Positions 1 to 5,437 of a DNA stretch of 6,195 nt are shown piece after piece. The translations under genes and the position numbers were made by a program. The stretch lies in assembly GCA_030040395.1 (NCBI GenBank), contig JASHTU010000341.1, forward strand, positions 1 to 6,195. Direction: 5' to 3'. Each line of letters begins with the position of its first letter. The first letter of the stretch is position 1. Under the pieces are notes generated by a model. It was given only the letters and a program-made list of their open reading frames with translations. It made no database searches and was not told the DNA's origin. The DNA is from Acidobacteriaceae bacterium (GTDB lineage: Bacteria; Acidobacteriota; Terriglobia; Terriglobales; Acidobacteriaceae).

Positions 1-2
1 TT

Positions 3-242
3 GCGGCACCCGCGTATGTTGCCGCCCGGCCGTTGGTTCGTCCTCGCGTGGGCCGCCAAATTGCGGGTGTTTGCCTGGCGTTGGCGCGCTCTTACGGCTG
101 GGATGTTTCGGCGGTGCGGATCATCACCGTGCTGACTCTTTTTCTTTCGAGCGGGCTTGTGGGCGTGGCGTATGTAGCCGCGTGGATCGGGATTCCCGAA
201 GAGCCGTTGGTGGCCCCGGGCGCCTATCCTCCGGCGGTATAA
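3..242 (+). CDS. PspC-domain membrane protein, 5' end outside the window
   Basis: The frame is open from the first bases of the window to the TAA at 240-242, so the gene very probably begins upstream; the only in-window start candidate in this frame is a TTG at 33 without a convincing ribosome binding site. The visible part matches the PspC domain (phage-shock-protein C family): an RxxRQIAGVCLALA motif, then GWDVSAVRI, a hydrophobic stretch of about 20 residues (VLTLFLSSGLVGVAYVAAWI) and the closing IPEEP. It should be a small inner-membrane protein with one membrane span. In acidobacteria such domains often follow an N-terminal zinc ribbon; whether that is so here cannot be seen. The stop lies 8 nt before the next gene, which suggests co-transcription. 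The domain call is firm; the cellular role is not known from this sequence. Confidence 0.8.
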   Translation, partial: AAPAYVAARPLVRPRVGRQIAGVCLALARSYGWDVSAVRIITVLTLFLSSGLVGVAYVAAWIGIPEEPLVAPGAYPPAV

Positions 243-250
243 AGGGAAAC

Positions 251-1087
251 ATGAAGGCGACCTACGAGTCAGGCGGAGCGCGGCTGAGTTATCGCGAAGA
301 GGGTAGCGGGCCGACGGTCGTGTTTCTGCATCCCACGCCGCTCGATGGCGACTATTGGCGGCCGCTCGTGGGGGAGATGGCCGGAATCCGCGCCATTGTG
401 CCGGACCTGCGCGGCCACGGCGCCTCGGAGTTGGGCGGCGATCTGCCGGTGGGAGCCTTCGGCCGCGTTCCCGACGCGCCTGCGCTAACCATGGCGCAAC
501 TGGGCGCGGATTTGCTGACGCTGCTCGATCAGGTGGGACTTGAGAGGGCGGTGTTTGCCGGCTGCTCGATCGGCGGGTATGTGATGCTGGAGCTGTGGCG
601 GCAGGCGCCGGAAAGGATGCGCGGGCTGGCGTTTGTGTGCTCGAAGCCGCAGCCGGATGCGGAGGCGAACCTTGCCAAGCGTGCGGCCACCATTGCCCAG
701 GCGCGCGCGGGCCAGGCTGGCGCCGTATTTGACGGGCTGGCGCAGACGCTCGTCGGGGCGACGACCCGGCAGCGACGACCGGAGATTGTGAGCGAAGTGC
801 GGCGGCGGATGACGCTCACAGCCGAGGCGCTGGTTGCGGTGCAGGCGGGGCTGGCTGCGCGGCCGGACTCCGTGGGTGCGGTTGCGACCATGGATGCGCC
901 GGTGCTGGCGATTGCAGGCGGCGAAGACCCGAGTGTGAACCCGACGGAGATGGAGGCGTTCCGCGCCGCGCCGGGAGGATGCGAGTTTCATGTGTTGCCC
1001 CACGCGGGCCACTTTGCGGCTTATGAGGAACCGAACGCAGTGGCGGCTTTGCTGTCGCAGTGGCTTCGGAGGCTGGAAGGCTTGTGA
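251..1087 (+). CDS. Alpha/beta-fold hydrolase
   Basis: A 278-residue alpha/beta hydrolase, the normal length for a single-domain member. Strand beta3 and the oxyanion loop are seen as VVFLHPTPLDGDYW (residues 23-36), a variant of the HPxPLD form found in enol-lactonase-like hydrolases. PDLRGHG follows at 51-57. The nucleophile elbow is G104-C-S106-I-G108 with Ser106 as nucleophile. The acid is probably Asp226 (GGEDPSVNP) and the base His254 (HAGHFAAYEEP). No signal peptide is visible, so it should be cytoplasmic. The ATG at 251 was chosen because beta strands 1 and 2 follow directly and AGGG lies at 243-246; the open frame to 71 upstream runs through the PspC gene and looks like a shadow. The substrate cannot be told: enol-lactonase, esterase and haloperoxidase-like activities all use this fold. 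Confidence 0.88.
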   Translation: MKATYESGGARLSYREEGSGPTVVFLHPTPLDGDYWRPLVGEMAGIRAIVPDLRGHGASELGGDLPVGAFGRVPDAPALTMAQLGADLLTLLDQVGLERAVFAGCSIGGYVMLELWRQAPERMRGLAFVCSKPQPDAEANLAKRAATIAQARAGQAGAVFDGLAQTLVGATTRQRRPEIVSEVRRRMTLTAEALVAVQAGLAARPDSVGAVATMDAPVLAIAGGEDPSVNPTEMEAFRAAPGGCEFHVLPHAGHFAAYEEPNAVAALLSQWLRRLEGL

Positions 1088-1143
1088 GGCGGGCGGAGGG
1101 ATGGGGCGGACGAAGCGGGACTTTTGGTTACGGGACAAGACTG

Positions 1144-1173
1144 CTGACAGCATGGGTTGCCGGGTGGTGTAAT
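1144..1173 (+). promoter_or_regulatory. Sigma70-type promoter for the cupin gene
   Basis: CTGACA at 1144-1149 (5 of 6 to TTGACA) and TGTAAT at 1168-1173 (5 of 6 to TATAAT) are separated by 18 nt. Transcription would begin near 1180, directly at the ribosome binding site of the cupin gene. It sits in the 102-bp gap behind the hydrolase gene, so the cupin probably has its own transcription unit. Called by eye. Confidence 0.5.
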
Positions 1174-1179
1174 GCTCGC

Positions 1180-1184
1180 GGAGG
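1180..1184 (+). promoter_or_regulatory. Ribosome binding site deciding the cupin start
   Basis: GGAGG with a 5-nt spacer to the ATG at 1190. It favours 1190 over the in-frame ATG at 1172 and TTG at 1157, both of which lie upstream of this site and inside or next to the proposed -10 element. Confidence 0.7.
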
Positions 1185-1189
1185 AAATC

Positions 1190-1720
1190 ATGAACCATCC
1201 GGGCATCAAGAGTCCCGAGCGGCGTAATTTTTTGCGCGCGGCGCCCGCGGCTGCTGCTGCGGGTTTGGCTTTGGCGGATGCGCTTGCTGGCCACGCCGCG
1301 GCGCAGGAGACGGCGCCGGCGGCCGGGTATAAGCTCATCACCGCGGAAACGCTTCACGACGACATGGGCGAGCTGGCGCCGCACCCGGGCAACAAGCCGC
1401 TTTTTTCCGACCGGAACTTTTCGATCATGCTGACCAGCGAAACGGCGGCGATCGCCAAGGAGTTCGAGTGGCACGAGCACCGCGACCATATTTTTTACAT
1501 TTTTGACGGGTCGACGGATTTTGAGCTAGGCGGCGCGCCGCAAGCGGCGCACAGCCCGCGGCCGGGGGAGTGGCTGGCGCCAGCGAGCGAGGGGGCGACG
1601 AAGGTGACGCTGCACAAGGGCGATACGCTGGTGATTCCGCGCGGGACGCCGCATAAGCGGAGCACGCCGGGAAGCGTGACGTTTACACTGACCGCGCCCA
1701 TGACGCCGCGAAGCGCATAG
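1190..1720 (+). CDS. Tat-exported single-domain cupin protein
   Basis: A 176-residue protein with a twin-arginine-type leader: R11-R12-N-F-L, then an Ala-rich hydrophobic stretch (about 17-33) and a likely signal peptidase site after A36-A37-A38. It should fold in the cytoplasm, perhaps with its metal, and then be exported. The rest is one cupin barrel. Motif 1 is H95-E-H97-R-D-H100-IFYIFDG; the usual metal-binding Glu is replaced by His100. Motif 2 is G144-DTLVIP-R-G152-TP-H155, which keeps its His. This could give an all-histidine metal site (95, 97, 100, 155). The fold and export call are well supported. Small exported cupins may be enzymes, metal-binding or sugar-binding proteins, and neither sequence nor neighbours decides. 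It has its own promoter-like element and a downstream terminator candidate. Confidence 0.85.
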   Translation: MNHPGIKSPERRNFLRAAPAAAAAGLALADALAGHAAAQETAPAAGYKLITAETLHDDMGELAPHPGNKPLFSDRNFSIMLTSETAAIAKEFEWHEHRDHIFYIFDGSTDFELGGAPQAAHSPRPGEWLAPASEGATKVTLHKGDTLVIPRGTPHKRSTPGSVTFTLTAPMTPRSA

Positions 1721-1726
1721 CGGCGT

Positions 1727-1747
1727 GAGCGTGTAGGTCGCTCTTTT
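1727..1747 (+). terminator. Candidate Rho-independent terminator after the cupin gene
   Basis: GAGCG (1727-1731) and CGCTC (1739-1743) form a 5-bp stem with a 7-nt loop, followed at once by TTTT (1744-1747). It begins 7 nt after the cupin stop. The stem is short, so this is only a moderate candidate. Confidence 0.42.
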
Positions 1748-1799
1748 CCCGGGTAGGGACGTGGGGCATGGGGCGCCCGGTGGAGGGGCGCGCTGGCGA

Positions 1800-1825
1800 G
1801 GCCCTTTTTACTTGCGTGAAGGGCC
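1800..1825 (+). promoter_or_regulatory. Inverted repeat upstream of mtnB, possible operator
   Basis: GGCCCTT (1800-1806) and AAGGGCC (1819-1825) are a perfect 7-bp inverted repeat separated by 12 nt. The right arm lies where the -35 element of the proposed mtnB promoter would be (about 1819-1824), so a protein bound here could control the salvage genes. It has no T-tract after it, which speaks against a terminator. No known operator was recognised. Confidence 0.35.
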
Positions 1826-1838
1826 GAGCGGTGGCGGT

Positions 1839-1847
1839 TGGTACACT
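1839..1847 (+). promoter_or_regulatory. Extended -10 promoter of mtnB
   Basis: TGG followed by TACACT (1842-1847) is a TGn-extended -10 element, the kind that works without a good -35; none is seen at the right distance. Transcription would start near 1854, about 4 nt before the mtnB ATG at 1858, giving a nearly leaderless mRNA. The lack of any purine-rich ribosome binding site before 1858 agrees with this. Confidence 0.38.
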
Positions 1848-1857
1848 GCACACACGT

Positions 1858-2580
1858 ATGGCTTCCCCTGCGGATTCGCTCGAATCGGTTGCCGAATTGC
1901 TGTGCGCGACGGCGCGGTGGTGTTATGGCCGGGGGTGGGCTCCGGCGACGAGCGGGAATTTCAGCGTGCGCGTTCCGGATTTGCCGGGATCGGGAATTCT
2001 GATCACTCCATCAGGCTTGGACAAAGGCTCCGTGACGCCTGCCGATTTAATTCGCGTAGACGGCGATGGGGGCGTTGTCGGCCGCCGCGTTGGCGAAAGC
2101 CGCGTCGGTGAGGAACGCGTTGGGGACGGTCTTTTTATCGCCGGCAGCGGCAAGCCCTCGGCCGAAGTGGGGCTGCACCTGACGATTTACCACGGACGGC
2201 CCGAGGCCGGCGCCATTCTGCACGTGCACAGCGTGTGGAATACGCTGCTTTCGGCGCACTACGCATCGCGGGCGTATGCCCCCTTTAAGGGGTACGAGAT
2301 TTTGAAAGGGCTGGCCGGCGTGACCACGCACGCGCACCTGGAGCGGGTGCCGATTCTAGAAAACTCGCAGGACTACGGCGAGCTGTGCCGGAACATGGCC
2401 CGGGCGCTCGATGAGTTTCCCCGCGCCCATGCGGTGCTCCTGAGCCGCCACGGGCTATATACTTGGGGGCAATCGGTGGCCGAAGCGCGCCGGCACCTGG
2501 AGGCGCTCGAGTTTCTGTTCGAGGTGGAGGGGCGGCGGCTGATCGGCAAGGAATCGATTGTGCCGGATATTTTGACCTAG
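1858..2580 (+). CDS. mtnB: Methylthioribulose-1-phosphate dehydratase (MtnB)
   Basis: A class II aldolase/adducin-fold protein of 240 residues that removes water from 5-methylthioribulose-1-phosphate to give the 2,3-diketone, in the cytoplasmic methionine salvage pathway. Visible motifs: ATSGNFSVR (30-38, phosphate binding), ITPSGLDKG (49-57), KPSAEVGLH (99-107), zinc ligands H122 and H124 (LHVHS) and H198 (LSRHGL). E147 in KGYEILKG is the likely counterpart of the catalytic Glu proposed for human APIP. The assignment over other class II aldolases rests on these motifs and on mtnD and mtnC next door. Residues 77-91 are a tandem repeat that lengthens a loop. The start at 1858 fits the family N terminus; an in-frame ATG at 1768 with AGGGA at 1755-1759 would add 30 unrelated residues and remains an alternative. 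Confidence 0.9.
   Translation: MASPADSLESVAELLCATARWCYGRGWAPATSGNFSVRVPDLPGSGILITPSGLDKGSVTPADLIRVDGDGGVVGRRVGESRVGEERVGDGLFIAGSGKPSAEVGLHLTIYHGRPEAGAILHVHSVWNTLLSAHYASRAYAPFKGYEILKGLAGVTTHAHLERVPILENSQDYGELCRNMARALDEFPRAHAVLLSRHGLYTWGQSVAEARRHLEALEFLFEVEGRRLIGKESIVPDILT
2086..2130 (+). repeat. Three-copy 15-bp tandem repeat inside mtnB
   Basis: Units at 2086-2100, 2101-2115 and 2116-2130 all begin CGCGTYGG and encode RVGES, RVGEE and RVGDG. A weaker fourth relative lies at 2071-2085. The repeat keeps the frame and falls in the loop between the VDGDG turn and the KPSAE motif. Confidence 0.75.
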
Positions 2581-2590
2581 GTGTCTGAAC

Positions 2591-2677
2591 CTAGGATCGC
2601 GATCTCCCGGGTCCCAAAAGCGGGATCTCCACCCCAACGAGCGCAAAGCGTTCGCTGGCAAACCTGGACCCTGGGGG
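2591..2677. repeat. Structured intergenic element between mtnB and mtnD, REP-like candidate
   Basis: The 133-bp gap contains nested inverted repeats. An outer stem pairs 2606-2614 (CCCGGGTCC) with 2666-2675, 9 bp with one bulged T. An inner hairpin pairs CGAGCGC (2638-2644) with GCGTTCG (2648-2654) around an AAA loop with one G-U pair, extended past one mismatch by 2634-2636 with 2656-2658. The perfect palindrome GATCGCGATC (2595-2604) lies at the left edge. The shape suggests a dispersed repetitive palindrome, an mRNA processing or attenuation structure, or both. No transposase or T-tract is present. Confidence 0.4.
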
Positions 2678-2700
2678 TAGCGGCGGTTCCGTGCGCCGAT

Positions 2701-2706
2701 GGGAGG
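2701..2706 (+). promoter_or_regulatory. Ribosome binding site deciding the mtnD start
   Basis: GGGAGG with a 7-nt spacer to the ATG at 2714. The ATG at 2708 would leave only 1 nt of spacing, so 2714 is chosen. Confidence 0.75.
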
Positions 2707-2713
2707 AATGACC

Positions 2714-3295
2714 ATGGCTGTTCTTCGCTTCCCTGCCAGCAACGAAAAAATTGAGACGGAGCCGGAGATTCGCGCGGCGCTGGCGGGCGCCGGCGTCGAC
2801 TATGAGCGATGGAGCCTGGATCGCGTGCCGGCGGACTGCTCCGCAGATCTTGTTTTGAAGGCGTATCGTGCCGAAATCGACGAGATGAAGCGGCGCGGCG
2901 GCTACGTGACGGCGGACGTGATCGACGTGAATCCGGAGACGCCGGGACTGGACGCGATGCTGGCGCGGTTTGACAAGGAGCACACGCACTCCGAGGACGA
3001 AGTGCGATTTATTCTTGCCGGGCGCGGGATTTTTTTCCTGCACGTGGGCGGGAAGGTGTACTCCGTCGAGGTTGGGCCAGGCGACATGCTGCGCGTGCCG
3101 CGCGGCACGACGCACTGGTTCACGCTGTGCGAGGACCGGCGGATCCGCGCGGTGCGGTGGTTCCAGCAGACCGAAGGCTGGACGCCTTATTACACCGGCT
3201 CGGGCGTCGAGCGGGGCTACCAGCCGGTGTGCTTCGGGCCGACGTACCTGGGGCCGCGGGTGGGGACGGGGGTTTCGCTCGACGGAAACGCATGA
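2714..3295 (+). CDS. mtnD: Acireductone dioxygenase (MtnD)
   Basis: A 193-residue cupin-fold ARD enzyme. It oxidises the acireductone 1,2-dihydroxy-5-(methylthio)pent-1-en-3-one; in this family iron gives the 2-oxo acid precursor of methionine plus formate, and nickel gives an off-pathway product with CO. The metal site is complete: H90 and H92 in EHTHSEDEVRFI, E96, and H134 in PRGTTHWF. The conserved GIFFLHVGGKVYSVEVGPGDML stretch lies between them (residues 105-126, split here by family cupin strands). The length is close to the usual ~180 residues. The gene follows mtnB after a 133-bp structured gap, and its stop overlaps the mtnC start (ATGA at 3292-3295), so translation of the two is probably coupled. 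Confidence 0.95.
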   Translation: MAVLRFPASNEKIETEPEIRAALAGAGVDYERWSLDRVPADCSADLVLKAYRAEIDEMKRRGGYVTADVIDVNPETPGLDAMLARFDKEHTHSEDEVRFILAGRGIFFLHVGGKVYSVEVGPGDMLRVPRGTTHWFTLCEDRRIRAVRWFQQTEGWTPYYTGSGVERGYQPVCFGPTYLGPRVGTGVSLDGNA

Positions 3296-4074
3296 GCGCG
3301 GTGCGGCTGTACCTACTGGACGTGGAGGGAACGGTTGCGCCGATAGCGTTTGTGTATGAGCGGCTGTTCCCGTATGCGCGGGAACATTTCGAGGAGTTTC
3401 TTTGGCGCGTTGTCCCCCAGATGCAGGCTCTCGAGCCGGGCGATTTTTCCGAAGGCGCGATTTTCATGGACATGATGATGCTCACGCGCGAGAACCGGGC
3501 GGAGACGGACCCAGCAGCGCCACCCATTCTGCCGCCCGAAGCGGCGGATCAGCAGATTGTTTCCATGAGCCCCGCATATGAGATTCCGCGCATTCTGAAA
3601 TACATCTACTGGCTGATGGACCGGGACCGCAAATCGACGGCATTGAAGAGCCTGCAAGGGAAGATATGGAGGGCGGGATTCGAGCGGGGTGAGTTAAGGG
3701 GTGAGTTATTCGCCGATGTGCCGGAGGCCTTCCGGCGCTGGGCGGCCATGGGCAAGGTGGCGATTTATTCGTCGGGATCGGTGGAGGCGCAGCAGTTACT
3801 GTTTCGGCATTCGACTTATGGCGATCTAACTCCGCTGATTGCGAGTTACTTTGACACCCGCACCGGGCCTAAGTTGGCTGCGGCGAGTTATGGGGCGATT
3901 GCGGCGGCGATGGACGTGGCGCCGGGCGAGGCGATTTTCTTTTCCGATGTAGTGCGCGAGCTGGATGCGGCGCGGGAAGCGGGGTTGGGGACGCGGCTGG
4001 TGGTGCGGGAAGGAAATGCGGCGGTGGAGGATGCGCGGGGACATCTCGCGATTGAATCGCTTGGGCTCATTTAA
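3292..4074 (+). CDS. mtnC: Enolase-phosphatase E1 (MtnC)
   Basis: A 260-residue HAD-superfamily enzyme that enolises the diketone phosphate from MtnB and then removes the phosphate to give the acireductone used by MtnD. HAD motif I is LLDVEGT (8-14) with nucleophile D10 and E12, the DxEGT form typical of this family. Motif II is IYSSGS (158-163), motif III is around K194 (TGPK), and motif IV is FSDVVRELDAA (217-227). Other family signatures are TALKSLQGKIW (116-126) and YFDTRTGPK. The length is nearer to the eukaryotic enzyme (about 260) than to short bacterial forms (about 230). The start is fixed by the ATGA overlap with mtnD; GGAA at 3284-3287 is a modest binding site. A 12-bp tandem duplication codes for the GELRGEL segment. 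Confidence 0.95.
   Translation: MSAVRLYLLDVEGTVAPIAFVYERLFPYAREHFEEFLWRVVPQMQALEPGDFSEGAIFMDMMMLTRENRAETDPAAPPILPPEAADQQIVSMSPAYEIPRILKYIYWLMDRDRKSTALKSLQGKIWRAGFERGELRGELFADVPEAFRRWAAMGKVAIYSSGSVEAQQLLFRHSTYGDLTPLIASYFDTRTGPKLAAASYGAIAAAMDVAPGEAIFFSDVVRELDAAREAGLGTRLVVREGNAAVEDARGHLAIESLGLI
3686..3709 (+). repeat. 12-bp tandem duplication inside mtnC
   Basis: GGGGTGAGTTA occurs at 3686-3696 and again at 3698-3708, giving a 12-bp period with 11 identical bases. It encodes GEL-R-GEL at residues 133-139, where the family usually has one GEL followed by a varied GxxY-like segment. Confidence 0.6.
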
Positions 4075-4098
4075 GCTTGTAATGAAATGACCTAGGAA

Positions 4099-4788
4099 AT
4101 GCTTTGGACCAATCCAGCCGAAGTTGCTCTGAACGAGATCCGCACGGCGCCGATCGTGCGCTTTTCAGTGCTGGCGCTGAGCTCAATCTTTTTCCTTGTC
4201 GATCCGTTTGCGGCCATCGGGTCATTTCTTGCGATTACCGCGGATGCGCATAGGACCAGACGCAGGCAGATCGCGCGCAAGGGCGCGCTTACGTGTTTTA
4301 TCGTGCTGACGGGCTTTGCGCTGGCGGGCCAACTCATTTTCAGGATGTTCGGCATTACGTTGCCCGCCTTCGAGTTGGCGGGAGGGCTGATTTTAATGAT
4401 GATCGGGCTGGATATGCTGGAGGCAAAGCGCTCGCCGACTCAAGAAGCGCACGGCGATACCGAAGAAGCGACGGCGAAGGAAGACGCCGGCATTGTACCT
4501 CTGGGGGTGCCGATGCTGGCGGGACCGGGCGCGATTTCGTCGGTGATGGTGCTGGTGGGTCAGGCGCCGGGGTTGTGGCGTTGGGAGATGGGCGCAATTC
4601 TGGGTTCGATCGTTGTCACCGCCGCCGCGAGCTACTTTGTGCTTGCCGGCGCGGACCGGGTGCGCACGGTGCTGGGCGAATCGGGGATCCGCATCCTGGT
4701 GCGGATCATGGGGCTGCTGCTGGTGGCGCTGGCCATGCAGTTTTTTGTGAACGGCTTGACGGACCTGGGGCTTATTCCCCATCACTGA
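4099..4788 (+). CDS. MarC-family (UPF0056) integral membrane protein
   Basis: A 229-residue protein with about six membrane segments (roughly 20-43, 64-86, 90-107, 137-156, 165-184, 200-220). Family signatures are FFLVDPFAAIG (31-41), AGGLILMMIGLDML (94-107), PLGVPMLAGPGAIS (134-147) and the last segment RIMGLLLVALAMQFFVNGL. A polar cytoplasmic-type loop rich in Glu and Lys lies at about 110-130, as in the family. The name comes from E. coli MarC, which proved not to be needed for multidrug resistance; the transported substrate, if any, is unknown. The gene starts 24 nt after mtnC, so it is probably co-transcribed. AGGAA at 4094-4098 ends directly at the ATG, an unusually short spacing, so a start slightly downstream (GTG at 4156) is possible. 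Confidence 0.88.
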   Translation: MLWTNPAEVALNEIRTAPIVRFSVLALSSIFFLVDPFAAIGSFLAITADAHRTRRRQIARKGALTCFIVLTGFALAGQLIFRMFGITLPAFELAGGLILMMIGLDMLEAKRSPTQEAHGDTEEATAKEDAGIVPLGVPMLAGPGAISSVMVLVGQAPGLWRWEMGAILGSIVVTAAASYFVLAGADRVRTVLGESGIRILVRIMGLLLVALAMQFFVNGLTDLGLIPHH

Positions 4789-4816
4789 CGGATTGCCGCC
4801 AGCGTGGGCTGTGAAT

Positions 4817-4844
4817 GCGGGTTTCCCACAGAAACCTGCGCTTT
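4817..4844 (+). terminator. Hairpin behind the MarC gene, weak terminator candidate
   Basis: Bases 4817-4825 pair with 4831-4839 in a 9-bp stem (one G-U) around the loop CCACA, followed after two bases by only TTT (4842-4844). It begins 29 nt after the MarC stop and is the best place for the salvage transcript to end, though the T-tract is poor. Confidence 0.3.
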
Positions 4845-4938
4845 CCACAGGCGGGAGGGCGCGAGGGTGGCTGCGGGCCGGGCGAAAAAGGCCGGGTGGA
4901 AGCTGCAACTCGCTGAATTGGCCGCAGTTGCTCTCGGC

Positions 4939-4967
4939 TTGCAAGCGCGCGAGGCCTGTGCTACTCT
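4939..4967 (+). promoter_or_regulatory. Upstream rRNA promoter candidate (P1)
   Basis: TTGCAA (4939-4944) and TACTCT (4962-4967) with exactly 17 nt between them. The sequence from the -10 into the start region, TACTCTTGGAAAGTT (4962-4976), recurs with one change at the second promoter. The transcript would carry about 630 nt of leader before 16S. Confidence 0.42.
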
Positions 4968-5271
4968 TGGAAAGTTGGAATTGAGCAGTGGAAGCCTCCC
5001 GGTGGTCGTGTGGCCTGCCCCAAGAGAGGGAAGTGGGAAGCTGGTTTGTTGGGTTGGATTGGGAGCGCAAGAGGCGCTCCGTTAAAGCCCCTATCCGGGG
5101 GTCCCCACAAAGAACAAACCCATTGCACGGCCCGGGAGAAAACTCCCGCGAGTCCTAGCGGCTCGGGCGCTGGTTGCGCTGGCGGGTATTTGACATTTGC
5201 GCTCAAGCGAAGCTCGCCGACGTGGGTTGGAAAGCGTCGCCGGGAAGGTTTGACGGATCGAATTCTCCAGC

Positions 5272-5300
5272 TTGACCGTTAGGCGGAAGTTCGATAGTCT
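5272..5300 (+). promoter_or_regulatory. Downstream rRNA promoter candidate (P2)
   Basis: TTGACC (5272-5277) and TAGTCT (5295-5300) with 17 nt between them, followed by the same TGGAAAGTT start region as P1. It would give a leader of about 300 nt. The -35 is good; the -10 matches the E. coli consensus at only 3 of 6, but repetition of the whole module supports it. Confidence 0.48.
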
Positions 5301-5411
5301 TGGAAAGTTCGCGCCAAAACGCCGGTAGACGCCAGGGAATGGCGGAAATCGCCGGTAGCGCATCAAGTTCGAGGACAGCCGGACCAGAAGTCCGGACCTC
5401 GATCCAAAAGG

Positions 5412-5428
5412 GTCCCGCTCAGGCGGAC
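5412..5428 (+). promoter_or_regulatory. boxB-like hairpin before boxA
   Basis: GTCC (5412-5415) pairs with GGAC (5425-5428), and after a bulged C, GC pairs with GC around a 4-nt TCAG loop. It ends 9 nt before boxA, the order seen in E. coli rrn leaders (hairpin, then boxA). Confidence 0.35.
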
Positions 5429-5437
5429 AGCTCTCAA

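Noticed and set aside
485..1489. Long open frame of 334 codons on the minus strand
   Set aside because: It lies opposite the hydrolase and cupin genes, is Arg/His/Pro-rich without any motif, and is a typical shadow in high-GC DNA.
2902..3123. Minus-strand open frames opposite mtnD
   Set aside because: Opposite a clearly recognised enzyme gene and without any motif of their own.
4766..4781. TGGGG/CCCCA hairpin at the end of the MarC gene as terminator
   Set aside because: Only 5 bp, inside the coding sequence, and with no T-tract behind it.
4804..5085. Open frame of 93 codons on the plus strand after the MarC gene
   Set aside because: GTG start without a binding site, no recognisable motif, and it runs through the P1 promoter candidate and a perfect hairpin.
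5190..5218. TTGACA at 5190-5195 as a third rRNA promoter
   Set aside because: The -35 is perfect, but no -10-like sequence follows at 16-18 nt.
5320..5358. CGCCGGTAG direct repeats as a possible CRISPR-like or iteron array
   Set aside because: Only two copies of 9 bp at 30-bp distance, with diverging flanks; too little for an array.
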